From CAXMMR01 sp965198995 (lineage in GTDB: Bacteria; Pseudomonadota; Alphaproteobacteria; Acetobacterales; Acetobacteraceae), in the NCBI GenBank assembly GCA_965198995.1, contig CBDAQG010000002.1:1860001-1924000 (forward strand): DNA of 64,000 nt, given 5' to 3'. Both the position numbers and the translations under genes were made by a program. Under the pieces are notes generated by a model. That model saw only the letters and a program-made list of their open reading frames with translations, searched no databases and was not told the DNA's origin. Position 1 is the first letter of the stretch. Every line of letters begins with the position of its first letter. This document shows positions 32,843-44,068 of this stretch, piece by piece.

Positions 32843-34140
32843 CGGTCGATCTCGCCGAACACCAGGTCGAGCGAGCCGATGCACGCCACCGCGTCCGCCA
32901 GCATGTGGCCCTTGGACATCGTCTCCAGCGCCTGCAGGTTGGCAAACCCAGTCGGCCTGACTTTGCAACGATACGGCCGGTTGGTGCCATCCGCGACCAG
33001 GTAGACGCCGAACTCACCCTTCGGGCTCTCGGTCGCCGTGTAGGTGGCGCCGGCCGGAACGTGATAGCCCTCAGTGTAGAGCTTGAAGTGATGGATCAGC
33101 GCCTCCATCGACCGCTTCATCTCCTGGCGTTTCGGCGGTGAAAACTTGCGATCTTGAATGCGCACCGCACCCGGCTCGATCTTCTCGATGCACTGCCGGA
33201 CGATCTTGACGCTCTCGTACATCTCGTAGATGCGCATCAGGTAGCGATCATAGCAGTCACCGTTGCGCCCGACCGGGATCTGAAAACTCACCTCGCGATA
33301 CATGTCGTAGGGCTGCGACCGGCGCAGGTCCCACGCCACCCCGGAGGCGCGCAAATTCGGCCCGCTCCAACCCCAGGCGAGCGCTTGCTCGGCGCTGAAC
33401 ACGCCGATGTCCACCGTGCGCTGCTTCCAGATGCGGTTCTGGGTAAGCAGCCCGGACAGGTCGTCGACGAACTTCGGGAAGGTCTCAGACCATGCCCAGA
33501 TCCGGTCCAGCAAGCCCGCCGGCACGTCCTTGCCGACGCCGCCCGGGCGGAACCAGTTCGAGTGGTAGCGCGCGCCAGTGGCCGCCTCCTGGAACTCCAG
33601 GATCTTCTCGCGCTCCTCGTGACCCCACAGCACCGGCGTCAGCGCACCGACATCGAGCGCGTAGGTGGTCACGTTGAGCAGGTGGTTCAGCACCCGCGTC
33701 AGTTCGGCGAACATCGTGCGAAGCCACTTGCCGCGCACGGGCACCTCGATGTCGAGCAGCTTCTCCACCGCCATCGCCCAGGTGTATTCCATGCAGAGTG
33801 GCGAGACGTAGTCGAGCCGGTCGAAATACGGCAGCGCCTGCAAGTAGGTCTTGTACTCGATCAGCTTCTCGGTGCCACGATGCAGCAACCCGATATGCGG
33901 GTCGGCGCGATCAACGACCTCACCATCCATTTCAAGCACCAGGCGCAGTACGCCGTGCGCCGCCGGATGCTGCGGCCCGAAATTGATCGCGTGGCTATCG
34001 ATCTCGATCGTCTTGGTCGAACCGTCGACAGCGGTGTCCGGCTGCAGGTCAAGCGGGTCGTCGGCGACCTCGCTGTTGCCGCCAATCTTCGGGCTCTTGT
34101 TAGTCTCGACGAACGCCGGGCGCTCGATGATGTCGCTCAT
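32839..34140 (-). CDS. nuoD: NADH-quinone oxidoreductase subunit D
   Basis: The 49-kDa-type quinone-site subunit of complex I, 433 residues. NFGPQHPAAHGVLRLVLEMD and RADPHIGLLHRGTEKLIEYK carry the conserved His/Arg quinone-site loop; the C-terminal TGFANLQALE and SLDLVFGEIDR end the protein. An N-terminal leader of about 45 polar residues precedes the core. It overlaps nuoC and nuoE by 4 bp each. Confidence 0.97.
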   Translation of the reverse strand: MSDIIERPAFVETNKSPKIGGNSEVADDPLDLQPDTAVDGSTKTIEIDSHAINFGPQHPAAHGVLRLVLEMDGEVVDRADPHIGLLHRGTEKLIEYKTYLQALPYFDRLDYVSPLCMEYTWAMAVEKLLDIEVPVRGKWLRTMFAELTRVLNHLLNVTTYALDVGALTPVLWGHEEREKILEFQEAATGARYHSNWFRPGGVGKDVPAGLLDRIWAWSETFPKFVDDLSGLLTQNRIWKQRTVDIGVFSAEQALAWGWSGPNLRASGVAWDLRRSQPYDMYREVSFQIPVGRNGDCYDRYLMRIYEMYESVKIVRQCIEKIEPGAVRIQDRKFSPPKRQEMKRSMEALIHHFKLYTEGYHVPAGATYTATESPKGEFGVYLVADGTNRPYRCKVRPTGFANLQALETMSKGHMLADAVACIGSLDLVFGEIDR

Positions 34141-34886
34141 GTTGGTGGCACCTCTCGTCCACTGGGCGGCGCGATCGAACGGCTGGCCGACCGGCGCTCA
34201 TGCGCCTTTTCGTCGCCCGGCAGCGTGGTCATGCCTTCCCAGGGTGAAATGAAGTCGAAGTTGCGGAAATCCTGCGTCAGACGGACCGGCTCGTAGACCA
34301 CCTGCTTGCGATCCTGATCGTAACGAACCTCGACGTAGCCGGTCAGCGGGAAATCCTTGCGCAGCGGGTGACCCTCGAAGCCGTAATCGGTGACGATGCG
34401 GCGATGGTCCGCAAGGCCGGCAAACAGGATGCCGAACAGATCCCACGCCTCGCGCTCCCACCAGGTCGCCGACGGGTAGAGCTCGGACACCGAGGCGACC
34501 GGCGTCGTCTCGTCCGTGGTCGTGATCACCCGGATGCGCCGGTTAGTCGAGATCGACAGCAGGTTGTAGACCACCTCGAAGCGCTCGGCGCGCTCCGGAT
34601 AGTCGACGCCGCAGATGTCCATCAGCTGCTCAAATCCTAGCCGCGGCTCGTCGCGCAGCAGCGTCAGCAATGGCACCACCGTGCCGCGCACGACCCGCAC
34701 CACCAGCTCGCCGGCCTCGATCCCGGCGGAGAGCACGCCCGGCACCGACGTCGAAAACTCGGCCGCCAAGGCTGCCAGCTGCGACGGATGGGCGATGGCG
34801 GGCAGATGCGACGGCACGCCCACTACGCTCAATGTCGGAATGGCCGGCGCTGTCGTCCCCGCCACCGTCGCGGTCGGCTCAGCCAC
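34137..34886 (-). CDS. nuoC: NADH-quinone oxidoreductase subunit C
   Basis: The 30-kDa peripheral subunit of complex I. The core contains LMDICGVDYPERAERFEVVY, SATWWEREAWDLFGILFAGL and FEGHPLRKDFPLTGYVEVRY, the family signature. GTG 34886 overlaps the nuoB stop by 8 bp and gives 249 residues. The frame remains open to 35042, but that part reads as a shadow of nuoB. The N-terminal 30 residues are Ala/Pro/Thr-rich and poorly conserved. Confidence 0.95.
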   Translation of the reverse strand: MAEPTATVAGTTAPAIPTLSVVGVPSHLPAIAHPSQLAALAAEFSTSVPGVLSAGIEAGELVVRVVRGTVVPLLTLLRDEPRLGFEQLMDICGVDYPERAERFEVVYNLLSISTNRRIRVITTTDETTPVASVSELYPSATWWEREAWDLFGILFAGLADHRRIVTDYGFEGHPLRKDFPLTGYVEVRYDQDRKQVVYEPVRLTQDFRNFDFISPWEGMTTLPGDEKAHERRSASRSIAPPSGREVPPT

Positions 34887-35457
34887 GAAGGATCGTCCCC
34901 GTGCGGCGGATCTTCTTCTGCAGCTGCATGATGCCGTAGACCAGAGCCTCGGCGGTCGGCGGGCAGCCGGGGACGTAGATGTCGACCGGCACGATCCTGT
35001 CGCAGCCACGCACGACCGAGTAGGAGTAGTGATAGTAGCCACCCCCGTTGGCGCATGACCCCATCGAGATCACCCAGCGCGGCTCGGGCATCTGGTCGTA
35101 GACCTTGCGCAGCGCCGGCGCCATCTTATTGGTCAGCGTGCCGGCGACGATCATCACGTCCGACTGCCGCGGCGAGGCGCGCGGTATCACGCCGAACCGG
35201 TCCAGGTCGTAGCGCGGCATGTAAGCGTGGATCATTTCCACCGCGCAGCACGCCAGCCCGAACGTCATCGGCCATAGCGAGCCGGTACGGGCCCAGTTGA
35301 CCAGCTTGTCGATATTGGCGACGACGAAGCCCTTGTCGGCAACCTCGCCGGTAATGCCGCGCACCACCGCATCCTGTGCCGGACCAGGCGGCAGAGCCTC
35401 CCGATTCCAGGCTACCGCCTCGGTGTGGCCGACGATCTCGTTTACCTGGCCGCTCAT
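34879..35457 (-). CDS. nuoB: NADH-quinone oxidoreductase subunit B
   Basis: Carries cluster N2, which hands electrons to quinone; 192 residues. Ligands are the tandem Cys in FGLACCAVEMIHAYMPRYD, Cys in SMGSCANGGGYYHYSYSV and Cys in VDIYVPGCPPTAEAL. It is three bases after nuoA and overlaps nuoC. Confidence 0.98.
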   Translation of the reverse strand: MSGQVNEIVGHTEAVAWNREALPPGPAQDAVVRGITGEVADKGFVVANIDKLVNWARTGSLWPMTFGLACCAVEMIHAYMPRYDLDRFGVIPRASPRQSDVMIVAGTLTNKMAPALRKVYDQMPEPRWVISMGSCANGGGYYHYSYSVVRGCDRIVPVDIYVPGCPPTAEALVYGIMQLQKKIRRTGTILRG

Positions 35458-35460
35458 GGC

Positions 35461-35826
35461 CTACTCCCAATCCAGCGCGCCCTTGCGCCACTCATAAATG
35501 AAACCGACGGTCAGGACTGCAAGGAACCCCAGCATCGACAGGAAGCCGAACATACCGATCCTGGCCAGCGACACCGCCCACGGAAACAGAAAGGCCACCT
35601 CAAGGTCGAAGATGATGAACAGGATGGCGACCAGGTAGAACCGCACGTCAAACCGCCGACGCGCGTCGTCGAACGCCTCGAAGCCGCACTCGTAGGCGGA
35701 CAGCTTCTCGGCATAAGGCCGCTGCTTAGCCGCCAGCAACGAGCCGCCAACCATGGCCGAGGCGATCACCGCGGCGATGACGAGGAAGACCAGGATCGGG
35801 TAGTAGTTGGCAAGCAACGGCTGCAT
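35461..35826 (-). CDS. nuoA: NADH-quinone oxidoreductase subunit A
   Basis: Three-helix complex I subunit of 121 residues. It has KLSAYECGFEAFDDARRRFD and RFYLVAILFIIFDLEVAFLF, the family signature with the conserved loop Cys. ATG 35826, with GGGGAT upstream, gives the usual NuoA N-terminus (LLANYYPILVFL); the open frame continues to 35976 but runs into tRNA-Asp. It is the first gene of the operon, so the promoter should lie between here and the tRNA. Confidence 0.95.
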   Translation of the reverse strand: MQPLLANYYPILVFLVIAAVIASAMVGGSLLAAKQRPYAEKLSAYECGFEAFDDARRRFDVRFYLVAILFIIFDLEVAFLFPWAVSLARIGMFGFLSMLGFLAVLTVGFIYEWRKGALDWE

Positions 35827-35914
35827 GGTGACATCCCCGGCGACGGCAGGAACCTGCCGCATCGCAACATGGGGTGACACTAGCCGCAACAGCAGGGTCC
35901 CGCCAGCCAGCGCC

Positions 35915-35991
<77 letters not shown>

Positions 35992-36037
35992 ATCGAGGCA
36001 GGCCGCAGCGTCTACGACCCGGGCTGAGGCGCGTCAA

Positions 36038-36112
36038 TGGTGGGCGGTGACGGGATCGAACCGCCGACCCTCTCGGTGTAAACGAGACGCTCTACCGCTG
36101 AGCTAACCGCCC
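36038..36112 (-). tRNA. tRNA-Val (TAC)
   Basis: A 75-nt cloverleaf with encoded CCA. The acceptor stem is GGGCGGT/ACCGCCC, the anticodon stem is TCTCG/CGAGA around loop TTTACAC (anticodon TAC), and the T arm is GGCGGTTCGATCCCGTC. It is 46 bp from tRNA-Asp, probably in one transcript. Confidence 0.95.
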
Positions 36113-36123
36113 GTTGGGCCTCA

Positions 36124-36290
36124 AGGAAGGCAAGGGGCTTTGCCCCTTGACCCCATCAAAGGCGGAGCCTTTGAAATCCATTTATCAAGACAACCCGGCC
36201 AGCTCATCACTCGTCAGCATCAATCCTTAACTGATCGGGTTCCAAGGGCCGCCGGCCCTTAGCAGGTCAAGGGCAGAGCCCTTGCCTTCC
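36124..36290. repeat. Family A element, copy 8 (full length)
   Basis: GGAAGGCAAGGGGCTTTGCC (stem CAAGGGGC/GCCCCTTG), ATCAAAGGCGGAGCCTTTGA, a 60-base spacer, CCAAGGGCCGCCGGCCCTTA, and GGTCAAGGGCAGAGCCCTTG at the right. It fills the gap between tRNA-Val and lon; the lon stop begins directly after it. Confidence 0.8.
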
Positions 36291-38861
<2,571 letters not shown>

Positions 38862-39020
38862 CGTCAGAGACCTCCGTTCAGGACAGTCAGGCGCGTCCCG
38901 CCCATCGTGGCACGGTCGCGCCGACCGCAGTGCACAATCCGTGCCCCTGCGTGAATTCGATGTCGCCCCGTGGGGCAGCCGATACAAGGCGGCACGTGGG
39001 CGTGCCGCCAGAAGCAGGCG

Positions 39021-40274
39021 CTAGGCGCTCTCCTCCGCCCGCTCCTTGCCGTAGATGAAGAGCGGGCTGGCATTGCCCTCCGCCACCTCACGGCTGATCG
39101 ACACCTCCTCGACATTGTCCAGACCCGGCAGGTCGAACATCGTGCTGAGCAGGATCGCCTCCATGATCGAGCGCAGGCCCCGCGCGCCCGTCCGCCGCGC
39201 AATCGCCCGCGTCGAGACCGATTTCAGCGCCTCCTCGGTGAAGGAGAGCTTGACCCCCTCCATCTCGAACAGCCTGGCGTACTGCTTCACCAGCGCGTTC
39301 TTCGGCTTGGTGAGGATCTCGATCAGCGCCCCCTCGTCGAGGTCCTCGAGCGTCGCCACCACCGGCAGGCGGCCGATGAACTCCGGGATTAAACCAAAGC
39401 GCAGCAGGTCCTCCGGCTCGACGTCACGCAGCAGCGCGCCCATCCGCCGCTCGTCCGGGTCCCGCACCTCGGCGCCGAAGCCGATCCCCGAGCCTTTGCC
39501 GCGGGCGGCGATGATCTTCTCGAGCCCCGAGAAGGCGCCGCCGCAGATGAACAGGATGTTCGTGGTGTCGACCTGCAAGAACTCCTGCTGCGGATGCTTG
39601 CGCCCGCCCTGCGGCGGCACCGAGGCGACCGTGCCCTCCATGATCTTCAGCAGCGCCTGCTGAACACCCTCGCCAGAGACGTCCCGGGTGATCGACGGGT
39701 TGTCGGATTTGCGGCTGATCTTGTCGACCTCGTCGATGTAGACGATGCCGCGCTGCGCCCGCTCGACATTGTAGTCAGCCGATTGCAGCAGCTTGAGGAT
39801 GATGTTCTCGACGTCCTCGCCCACGTAGCCGGCCTCGGTCAGCGTCGTCGCGTCGGCCATGGTGAACGGCACGTCGAGGATGCGGGCGAGCGTCTGCGCC
39901 AGCAGCGTCTTGCCCGAGCCGGTGGGCCCGATCAGCATGATGTTGCTCTTGGCGATCTCGACGTCGTTGTTCTTCGCCCCGTGCGCCAGGCGCTTATAGT
40001 GGTTGTGGACGGCGACCGAGAGCACCTTCTTGGCATGGCTCTGCCCGATGACGTAGTCGTCCAGGACCTTGCAGATCTCCTTGGGCGTCGGCACGCCGTC
40101 GCGTGACTTCACGAGGTGCGTCTTGTGCTCCTCGCGAATGATGTCCATGCACAGCTCGACGCACTCATCGCAGATGAACACGGTCGGCCCGGCAATCAGC
40201 TTGCGCACCTCATGCTGCGACTTGCCGCAGAACGAGCAGTATAGAGTATTCTTAGACTCACCGGACTTGCTCAT
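39021..40274 (-). CDS. clpX: ATP-dependent Clp protease ATP-binding subunit ClpX
   Basis: AAA+ unfoldase partner of ClpP, 417 residues. The zinc-binding domain shows CSFCGKSQHEV and CDECVELC. Walker A is GPTGSGKTLLAQTLA, Walker B region IVYIDEVDKI, and the ClpP-docking loop lies in the family position near FIGRLPV. ATG 40274 with GGAG upstream is chosen over an ATG at 40343. Confidence 0.97.
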   Translation of the reverse strand: MSKSGESKNTLYCSFCGKSQHEVRKLIAGPTVFICDECVELCMDIIREEHKTHLVKSRDGVPTPKEICKVLDDYVIGQSHAKKVLSVAVHNHYKRLAHGAKNNDVEIAKSNIMLIGPTGSGKTLLAQTLARILDVPFTMADATTLTEAGYVGEDVENIILKLLQSADYNVERAQRGIVYIDEVDKISRKSDNPSITRDVSGEGVQQALLKIMEGTVASVPPQGGRKHPQQEFLQVDTTNILFICGGAFSGLEKIIAARGKGSGIGFGAEVRDPDERRMGALLRDVEPEDLLRFGLIPEFIGRLPVVATLEDLDEGALIEILTKPKNALVKQYARLFEMEGVKLSFTEEALKSVSTRAIARRTGARGLRSIMEAILLSTMFDLPGLDNVEEVSISREVAEGNASPLFIYGKERAEESA

Positions 40275-40442
40275 GGTGTCTCCAGCCCCGGTCATGCCGG
40301 GGGCCAAATCTCGCGTCCAGGTCAGGCTCGGCGCGTGCTGCACCCAATCCGCGTTATCGCACGCAAGACATGTGCCGCATAATTGAGCAACTGCCGACGG
40401 ATGCGCAACCCGCGTGTTGCAAGCTGTTGATCGACGATGCGC

Positions 40443-41099
40443 TCAGGTCACGAGCTTGGGACCGTCCTTCTCGCCGCCGGTCACCGGCTGCTTGACGACG
40501 ACCTCGTCCACCAGCCCCCAATCCCGCGCCTCCTCGGCCGACATGTAGGCGTCACGCTCCAGCTTGCGCTCGATCTCGCCGACCGGCTGGCCGGTATGGA
40601 CGTGGTAGAGCTCGTTGAGCCGGCCCCGCAGGTGCAGGATCTCGCGCGCCTGGATCTCGATGTCGGCGGCCTGTCCCTGGGCGCCTCCCGAGGGCTGATG
40701 CACCATGATGCGGCTGTTCGGCAGCGCGAACCGCTTGCCCTTCTGCCCGGCGGCGAGCAGCAGCGAGCCCATCGAAGCCGCCTGGCCGATGCACACCGTG
40801 CTGACCGCCGAGCGCACATACTGCATGGTGTCGTAGATCGCGAGGCCAGCGGAGACGACGCCGCCCGGGCTGTTGATGTAGAAAAAGATGTCCTTGTTTG
40901 GGTTCTCGCTCTCCAGGAACAGCAGCTGGGCGCTGATCAGCGAGGCCACACCGTCAAACACCGGGCCGACCAGGAAGATGATTCGTTCCTTAAGCAGACG
41001 CGAGTAGATGTCATAGGAGCGCTCGCCGCGGGCGGTCTGCTCGACCACCATGGGCACCAGCGTGTTGGCGTAGACCTCGGCGGGATCACGATCCCTCAT
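40443..41099 (-). CDS. clpP: ATP-dependent Clp protease proteolytic subunit
   Basis: Tetradecameric serine protease chamber, 218 residues. The catalytic Ser is in VCIGQAASMGSLLLAAG, the His in SRIMVHQPSGGAQGQAADIE, and the Asp follows in LERDAYMSAEEARDWGLVDE. It lies between tig and clpX, the standard tig-clpP-clpX-lon order; 168 bp separate it from clpX and may hold a separate promoter. Confidence 0.97.
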   Translation of the reverse strand: MRDRDPAEVYANTLVPMVVEQTARGERSYDIYSRLLKERIIFLVGPVFDGVASLISAQLLFLESENPNKDIFFYINSPGGVVSAGLAIYDTMQYVRSAVSTVCIGQAASMGSLLLAAGQKGKRFALPNSRIMVHQPSGGAQGQAADIEIQAREILHLRGRLNELYHVHTGQPVGEIERKLERDAYMSAEEARDWGLVDEVVVKQPVTGGEKDGPKLVT

Positions 41100-41275
41100 G
41101 AGCGTTCATCCTTGGCTGGCCGGTCCCCGATATGGGCGACCAGAGCAGAAGATAGGCACAAACGCACGGGAAGCCATAGGCCGGCGAGCCAGCAACAAGG
41201 CCGCCCAGGCGGAACAGCGAACAGCAGTTCTTTGCGTCTTGCTGTCGAGCGAGAAGCTTTGCTTCCTACGCTTTG

Positions 41276-42700
41276 CTAAGCCGGCAGCCCCGGCTCCGCC
41301 GCCGCCTCGTCCGCCGCCTGCTCCTGCGCCGCCTCGTCCTGCAGCGGCCTGGGCTGCTCCTCCACCCGCGTCAGCTCCTCCAGCGGCGTCAGCTCCTCCG
41401 GCGGCACCGTCTTGTCGGTGACGTTCGCCAGCTCGAGGATGTAGTCCACCACCTTGTCCTCGAAGATCGGCCCGCGCAGCGTCTCGACCGCCTGCGGGTT
41501 CTTGCGGAAGAACTCGACGACCTGCGCTTCCTGCCCGGGGTAGCGCTGCGCCTCAATCCGCATCGCCCGGGTCAGCTCGTCGGGCGTCACGGCGATGGCG
41601 TTCAGCCGGCCGATCTCGGCGAGCAGCAGCCCGAGCCGCACCCGCCGCTCGGCGATGGCGCGATACTCGGCGCGCAGCGTCTCGCCATCCTTGTCCTTGT
41701 CCTCAGCGTCCGCCCGTCCCTCCTTCGCGTCCTGCTCGACCCGCGCCCAGATCGCATCGAACTCCTGCTTCACCATGCCGTCCGGCGCGGCGAAATCCGC
41801 CCGCTCGGCCAGCGCGTCGAGCAGCTCGCGCTTGATCCGCAGGCGCGCAATCTGGTCGTACTCGCCCTGGATCTGCTGGCTGATCACCGCGCGCATCTTG
41901 TCGAGCGATTCGAAGCCCACCTTGCCGGCCAGCGCGTCGTCGAGCGCCGTCGGCAGTCGCCGCTTCAGCGCCTTGGCCGTGAGATCGAAGGTCGCCGCCT
42001 TGCCGGCTAGCTCGGCCGCCTGGTAGTCGGCCGGAAACCGCACCTCGATCGTCCGGCTGTCGCCCGGCTTCAGGCCGGCGAACTGCTCCGAGAAGCCGGG
42101 GATGAAGCCGCCGCCGCCGACCTCGACGTCCATGTCCGTGCCGCTGCCGCCCTCGAACGGCACCCCGTCAACGCGGCCGATGAAGTCGACGGTGACAAAC
42201 TCGCCGCTCTCGGCGCCGCGATCCTCGTCCACCGGCTCCAAACTGCGCTGCCGCTCGGCGACGCTGGCCAGCGCCTTGTCGATGGTCTCGGTGGACGGCT
42301 CGGCGCGCAGCCGGGTCAGGCTGATGGCGGCGAAGTCGGGCGGGGTGATCTGCGGCAGCAGCTCGACCTCAAGCTTGAACTCGAGGTCGGCCGGCGCGTC
42401 GGTCGACAAGCCGCGGACCAGGTCGACCTTGGGCTGGCCGGAGGCGCGCAGGCCGCGGTCGGCGAGCAGCGTCGTCGTGGCGTCGTCGACGCTTTCCTGC
42501 AGCACCTCGGCCATCACCGCCGTGCCGTAGCGCTGGCGCACCAGGCTGGCCGGGATCTTGCCAGGGCGGAAGCCCGGCAGCTTCAGCCCGCGGCCGATCT
42601 CGCTGAGTTTGGCCGAGCGCTTGCCCTCGATGTCGGCGGCCGGCACGACCACGGTGAAGCCGCGTCGCAGCCCTTCGGAAAGCGTCTCGGTGACCTGCAT
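41276..42700 (-). CDS. tig: Trigger factor
   Basis: Ribosome-associated chaperone and peptidyl-prolyl isomerase, 474 residues. The ribosome-binding loop is GLKLPGFRPGKIPASLVRQR. The FKBP-like domain begins around GEFVTVDFIGRVDGVPFEGG and includes FIPGFSEQFAGLKPGDSRTI. The C-terminal helical arms end in an acidic Glu/Pro/Ala-rich tail. It is first in the tig-clpP-clpX-lon group. Confidence 0.96.
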   Translation of the reverse strand: MQVTETLSEGLRRGFTVVVPAADIEGKRSAKLSEIGRGLKLPGFRPGKIPASLVRQRYGTAVMAEVLQESVDDATTTLLADRGLRASGQPKVDLVRGLSTDAPADLEFKLEVELLPQITPPDFAAISLTRLRAEPSTETIDKALASVAERQRSLEPVDEDRGAESGEFVTVDFIGRVDGVPFEGGSGTDMDVEVGGGGFIPGFSEQFAGLKPGDSRTIEVRFPADYQAAELAGKAATFDLTAKALKRRLPTALDDALAGKVGFESLDKMRAVISQQIQGEYDQIARLRIKRELLDALAERADFAAPDGMVKQEFDAIWARVEQDAKEGRADAEDKDKDGETLRAEYRAIAERRVRLGLLLAEIGRLNAIAVTPDELTRAMRIEAQRYPGQEAQVVEFFRKNPQAVETLRGPIFEDKVVDYILELANVTDKTVPPEELTPLEELTRVEEQPRPLQDEAAQEQAADEAAAEPGLPA

Positions 42701-42795
42701 TGTGTGGAACTACCCTCTGGCGGTCAGCGTCGGGCGGCCGACCGATAAATGTGATCCGGGACGATCGTCTGCGTGTATGATCAAGCGGCGTCCCG

Positions 42796-42879
42796 TGGTG
42801 CGGGCGAAGGGACTTGAACCCCCACGGCTTGCGCCACCAGAACCTAAATCTGGCGTGTCTACCATTTCACCACGCCCGC
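42796..42879 (-). tRNA. tRNA-Leu (TAG)
   Basis: A class II tRNA with encoded CCA. Acceptor GCGGGCG/CGCCCGC, anticodon stem CCAGA/TCTGG around TTTAGGT (anticodon TAG), variable arm TGGCGCAAGCCGT and T arm GGGGGTTCAAGTCCCTT. The roughly 340 bp between it and the next gene contain nothing I recognise. Confidence 0.95.
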
Positions 42880-43220
42880 AAGGCTGAGTTGCCGCCGAGG
42901 TCGCGCGACCCACCCGAGCGGCGGCACGACTTAGCCGAGTCCGCAACGGCTCACAAGGGCGCGGCGTGCCTGAGCCTTTGCCTGCGCCACGTGCCGCGCG
43001 CCTGCGCCTCCCATCCTCGCGATGCAGGCCTGCGCGCCCGCATACCCATCAGGCGACAGCGCTCAGGGTTGCAAGCTAAGGGCGACCACCGGCGGTAGCG
43101 CCGGTCGCGGCGCCGCGCCTGATGCGGCGGAACGGACGCTTCGGCCAGCTCTGCACGGCGGTAAGACATGCGCCCAGGACTTGCCCGCCCGGATCGCCTC
43201 AGAGTGGGGTCGGCACCGCG

Positions 43221-43946
43221 ATGAGCGGCGAGGGCCGGCAGACCAGCGGCTACGCCATCGCCGCCGTCGAGCGCGCCCTTGCTTTGATCGAGACCATGGC
43301 CCGGCTCGGTCCCGCCTCGCTGGCCCAGATCGCGGCCGCGACGGGCAGCACCAAGACCGTCACCTTCCGGCTGCTGCGCACGCTGGAGGCGCACGGCTAT
43401 GCGGTGCAGTTCGGCGCCCGTGGCCACTGGCGTCTGGCCGCGGGCTGGAGCGCAATCGGCCGCGCCGTCGAGCAGCAAGGCGCCACGATCAGCGCCGCCC
43501 AGCCGGCGATGGCAGCCCTCGCGGCGGCGACGGGCGAGACCGTCTACCTGCGCGGACGCGACGGCGGCGAAAGCGAGGTGCTCGCCGTCGAGCGCCCAGC
43601 CGGACGCTCGACACGCACCCATGCAGCACTCAGTGAACGCCGCGGGCTGCATGCCGGCCCCGGCTTGCTGCTGCTCGCCCACGCGCCGGCACGGCTCGCC
43701 GCCGCCGTCAGCGGCGACCGGAGCGTCGAGCTCGCACGGATCCGCGAGCGTGGCTGGCTGGTCAACAGCGACACGACCCCCGGCGGCGCGGTGTGGCTCA
43801 CGGTGCCGGTCGTCGACCGGATCGGCGGCGTCGTACTGGCGCTTTCGGTCGCGGGTCCCGCTAGCCGAATGGCGCCGCCGCGGCCGACCGAGCTGCTGAC
43901 CGGGCTGCTCGAGGCGGCAACGGCGATCACGCGGGCGCTTGGGTAA
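43221..43946 (+). CDS. IclR-family transcriptional regulator
   Basis: A 241-residue protein with an N-terminal winged helix (ALALIETMARLGPASLAQIA, then KTVTFRLLRTLEAHGYAVQF) and a C-terminal IclR effector domain (PAMAALAAATGETVYLRGRD, GWLVNSDTTPGGAVWLTVPV). IclR proteins usually control catabolic operons in answer to a small molecule. No adjacent operon points to the target. ATG 43221 is chosen; upstream residues to 43122 look like untranslated leader. The downstream neighbour is convergent. Confidence 0.85.
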   Translation: MSGEGRQTSGYAIAAVERALALIETMARLGPASLAQIAAATGSTKTVTFRLLRTLEAHGYAVQFGARGHWRLAAGWSAIGRAVEQQGATISAAQPAMAALAAATGETVYLRGRDGGESEVLAVERPAGRSTRTHAALSERRGLHAGPGLLLLAHAPARLAAAVSGDRSVELARIRERGWLVNSDTTPGGAVWLTVPVVDRIGGVVLALSVAGPASRMAPPRPTELLTGLLEAATAITRALG

Positions 43947-44011
43947 AAGCCAGGCTAGAACTGCATCCACTCCCCCTGCCACCGACCTCGCCATTTGCGT
44001 CATGGAGAAGG

Positions 44012-44068
44012 ACTGGATTTTAAAGGCTCCGCCTTTAACGGGGTCCAGGGGCAAAGCCCCTGGCCTTC
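44012..44068. repeat. Family A element, copy 9 (right modules only)
   Basis: GACTGGATTTTAAAGGCTCC (hairpin AAAGGC/GCCTTT), then GGGGTCCAGGGGCAAAGCCC and CTGGCCTTC. The left modules are absent. On the minus strand the arm encodes KARGFAPGPR and the stop of the NAD(P)HX repair gene. Confidence 0.8.
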
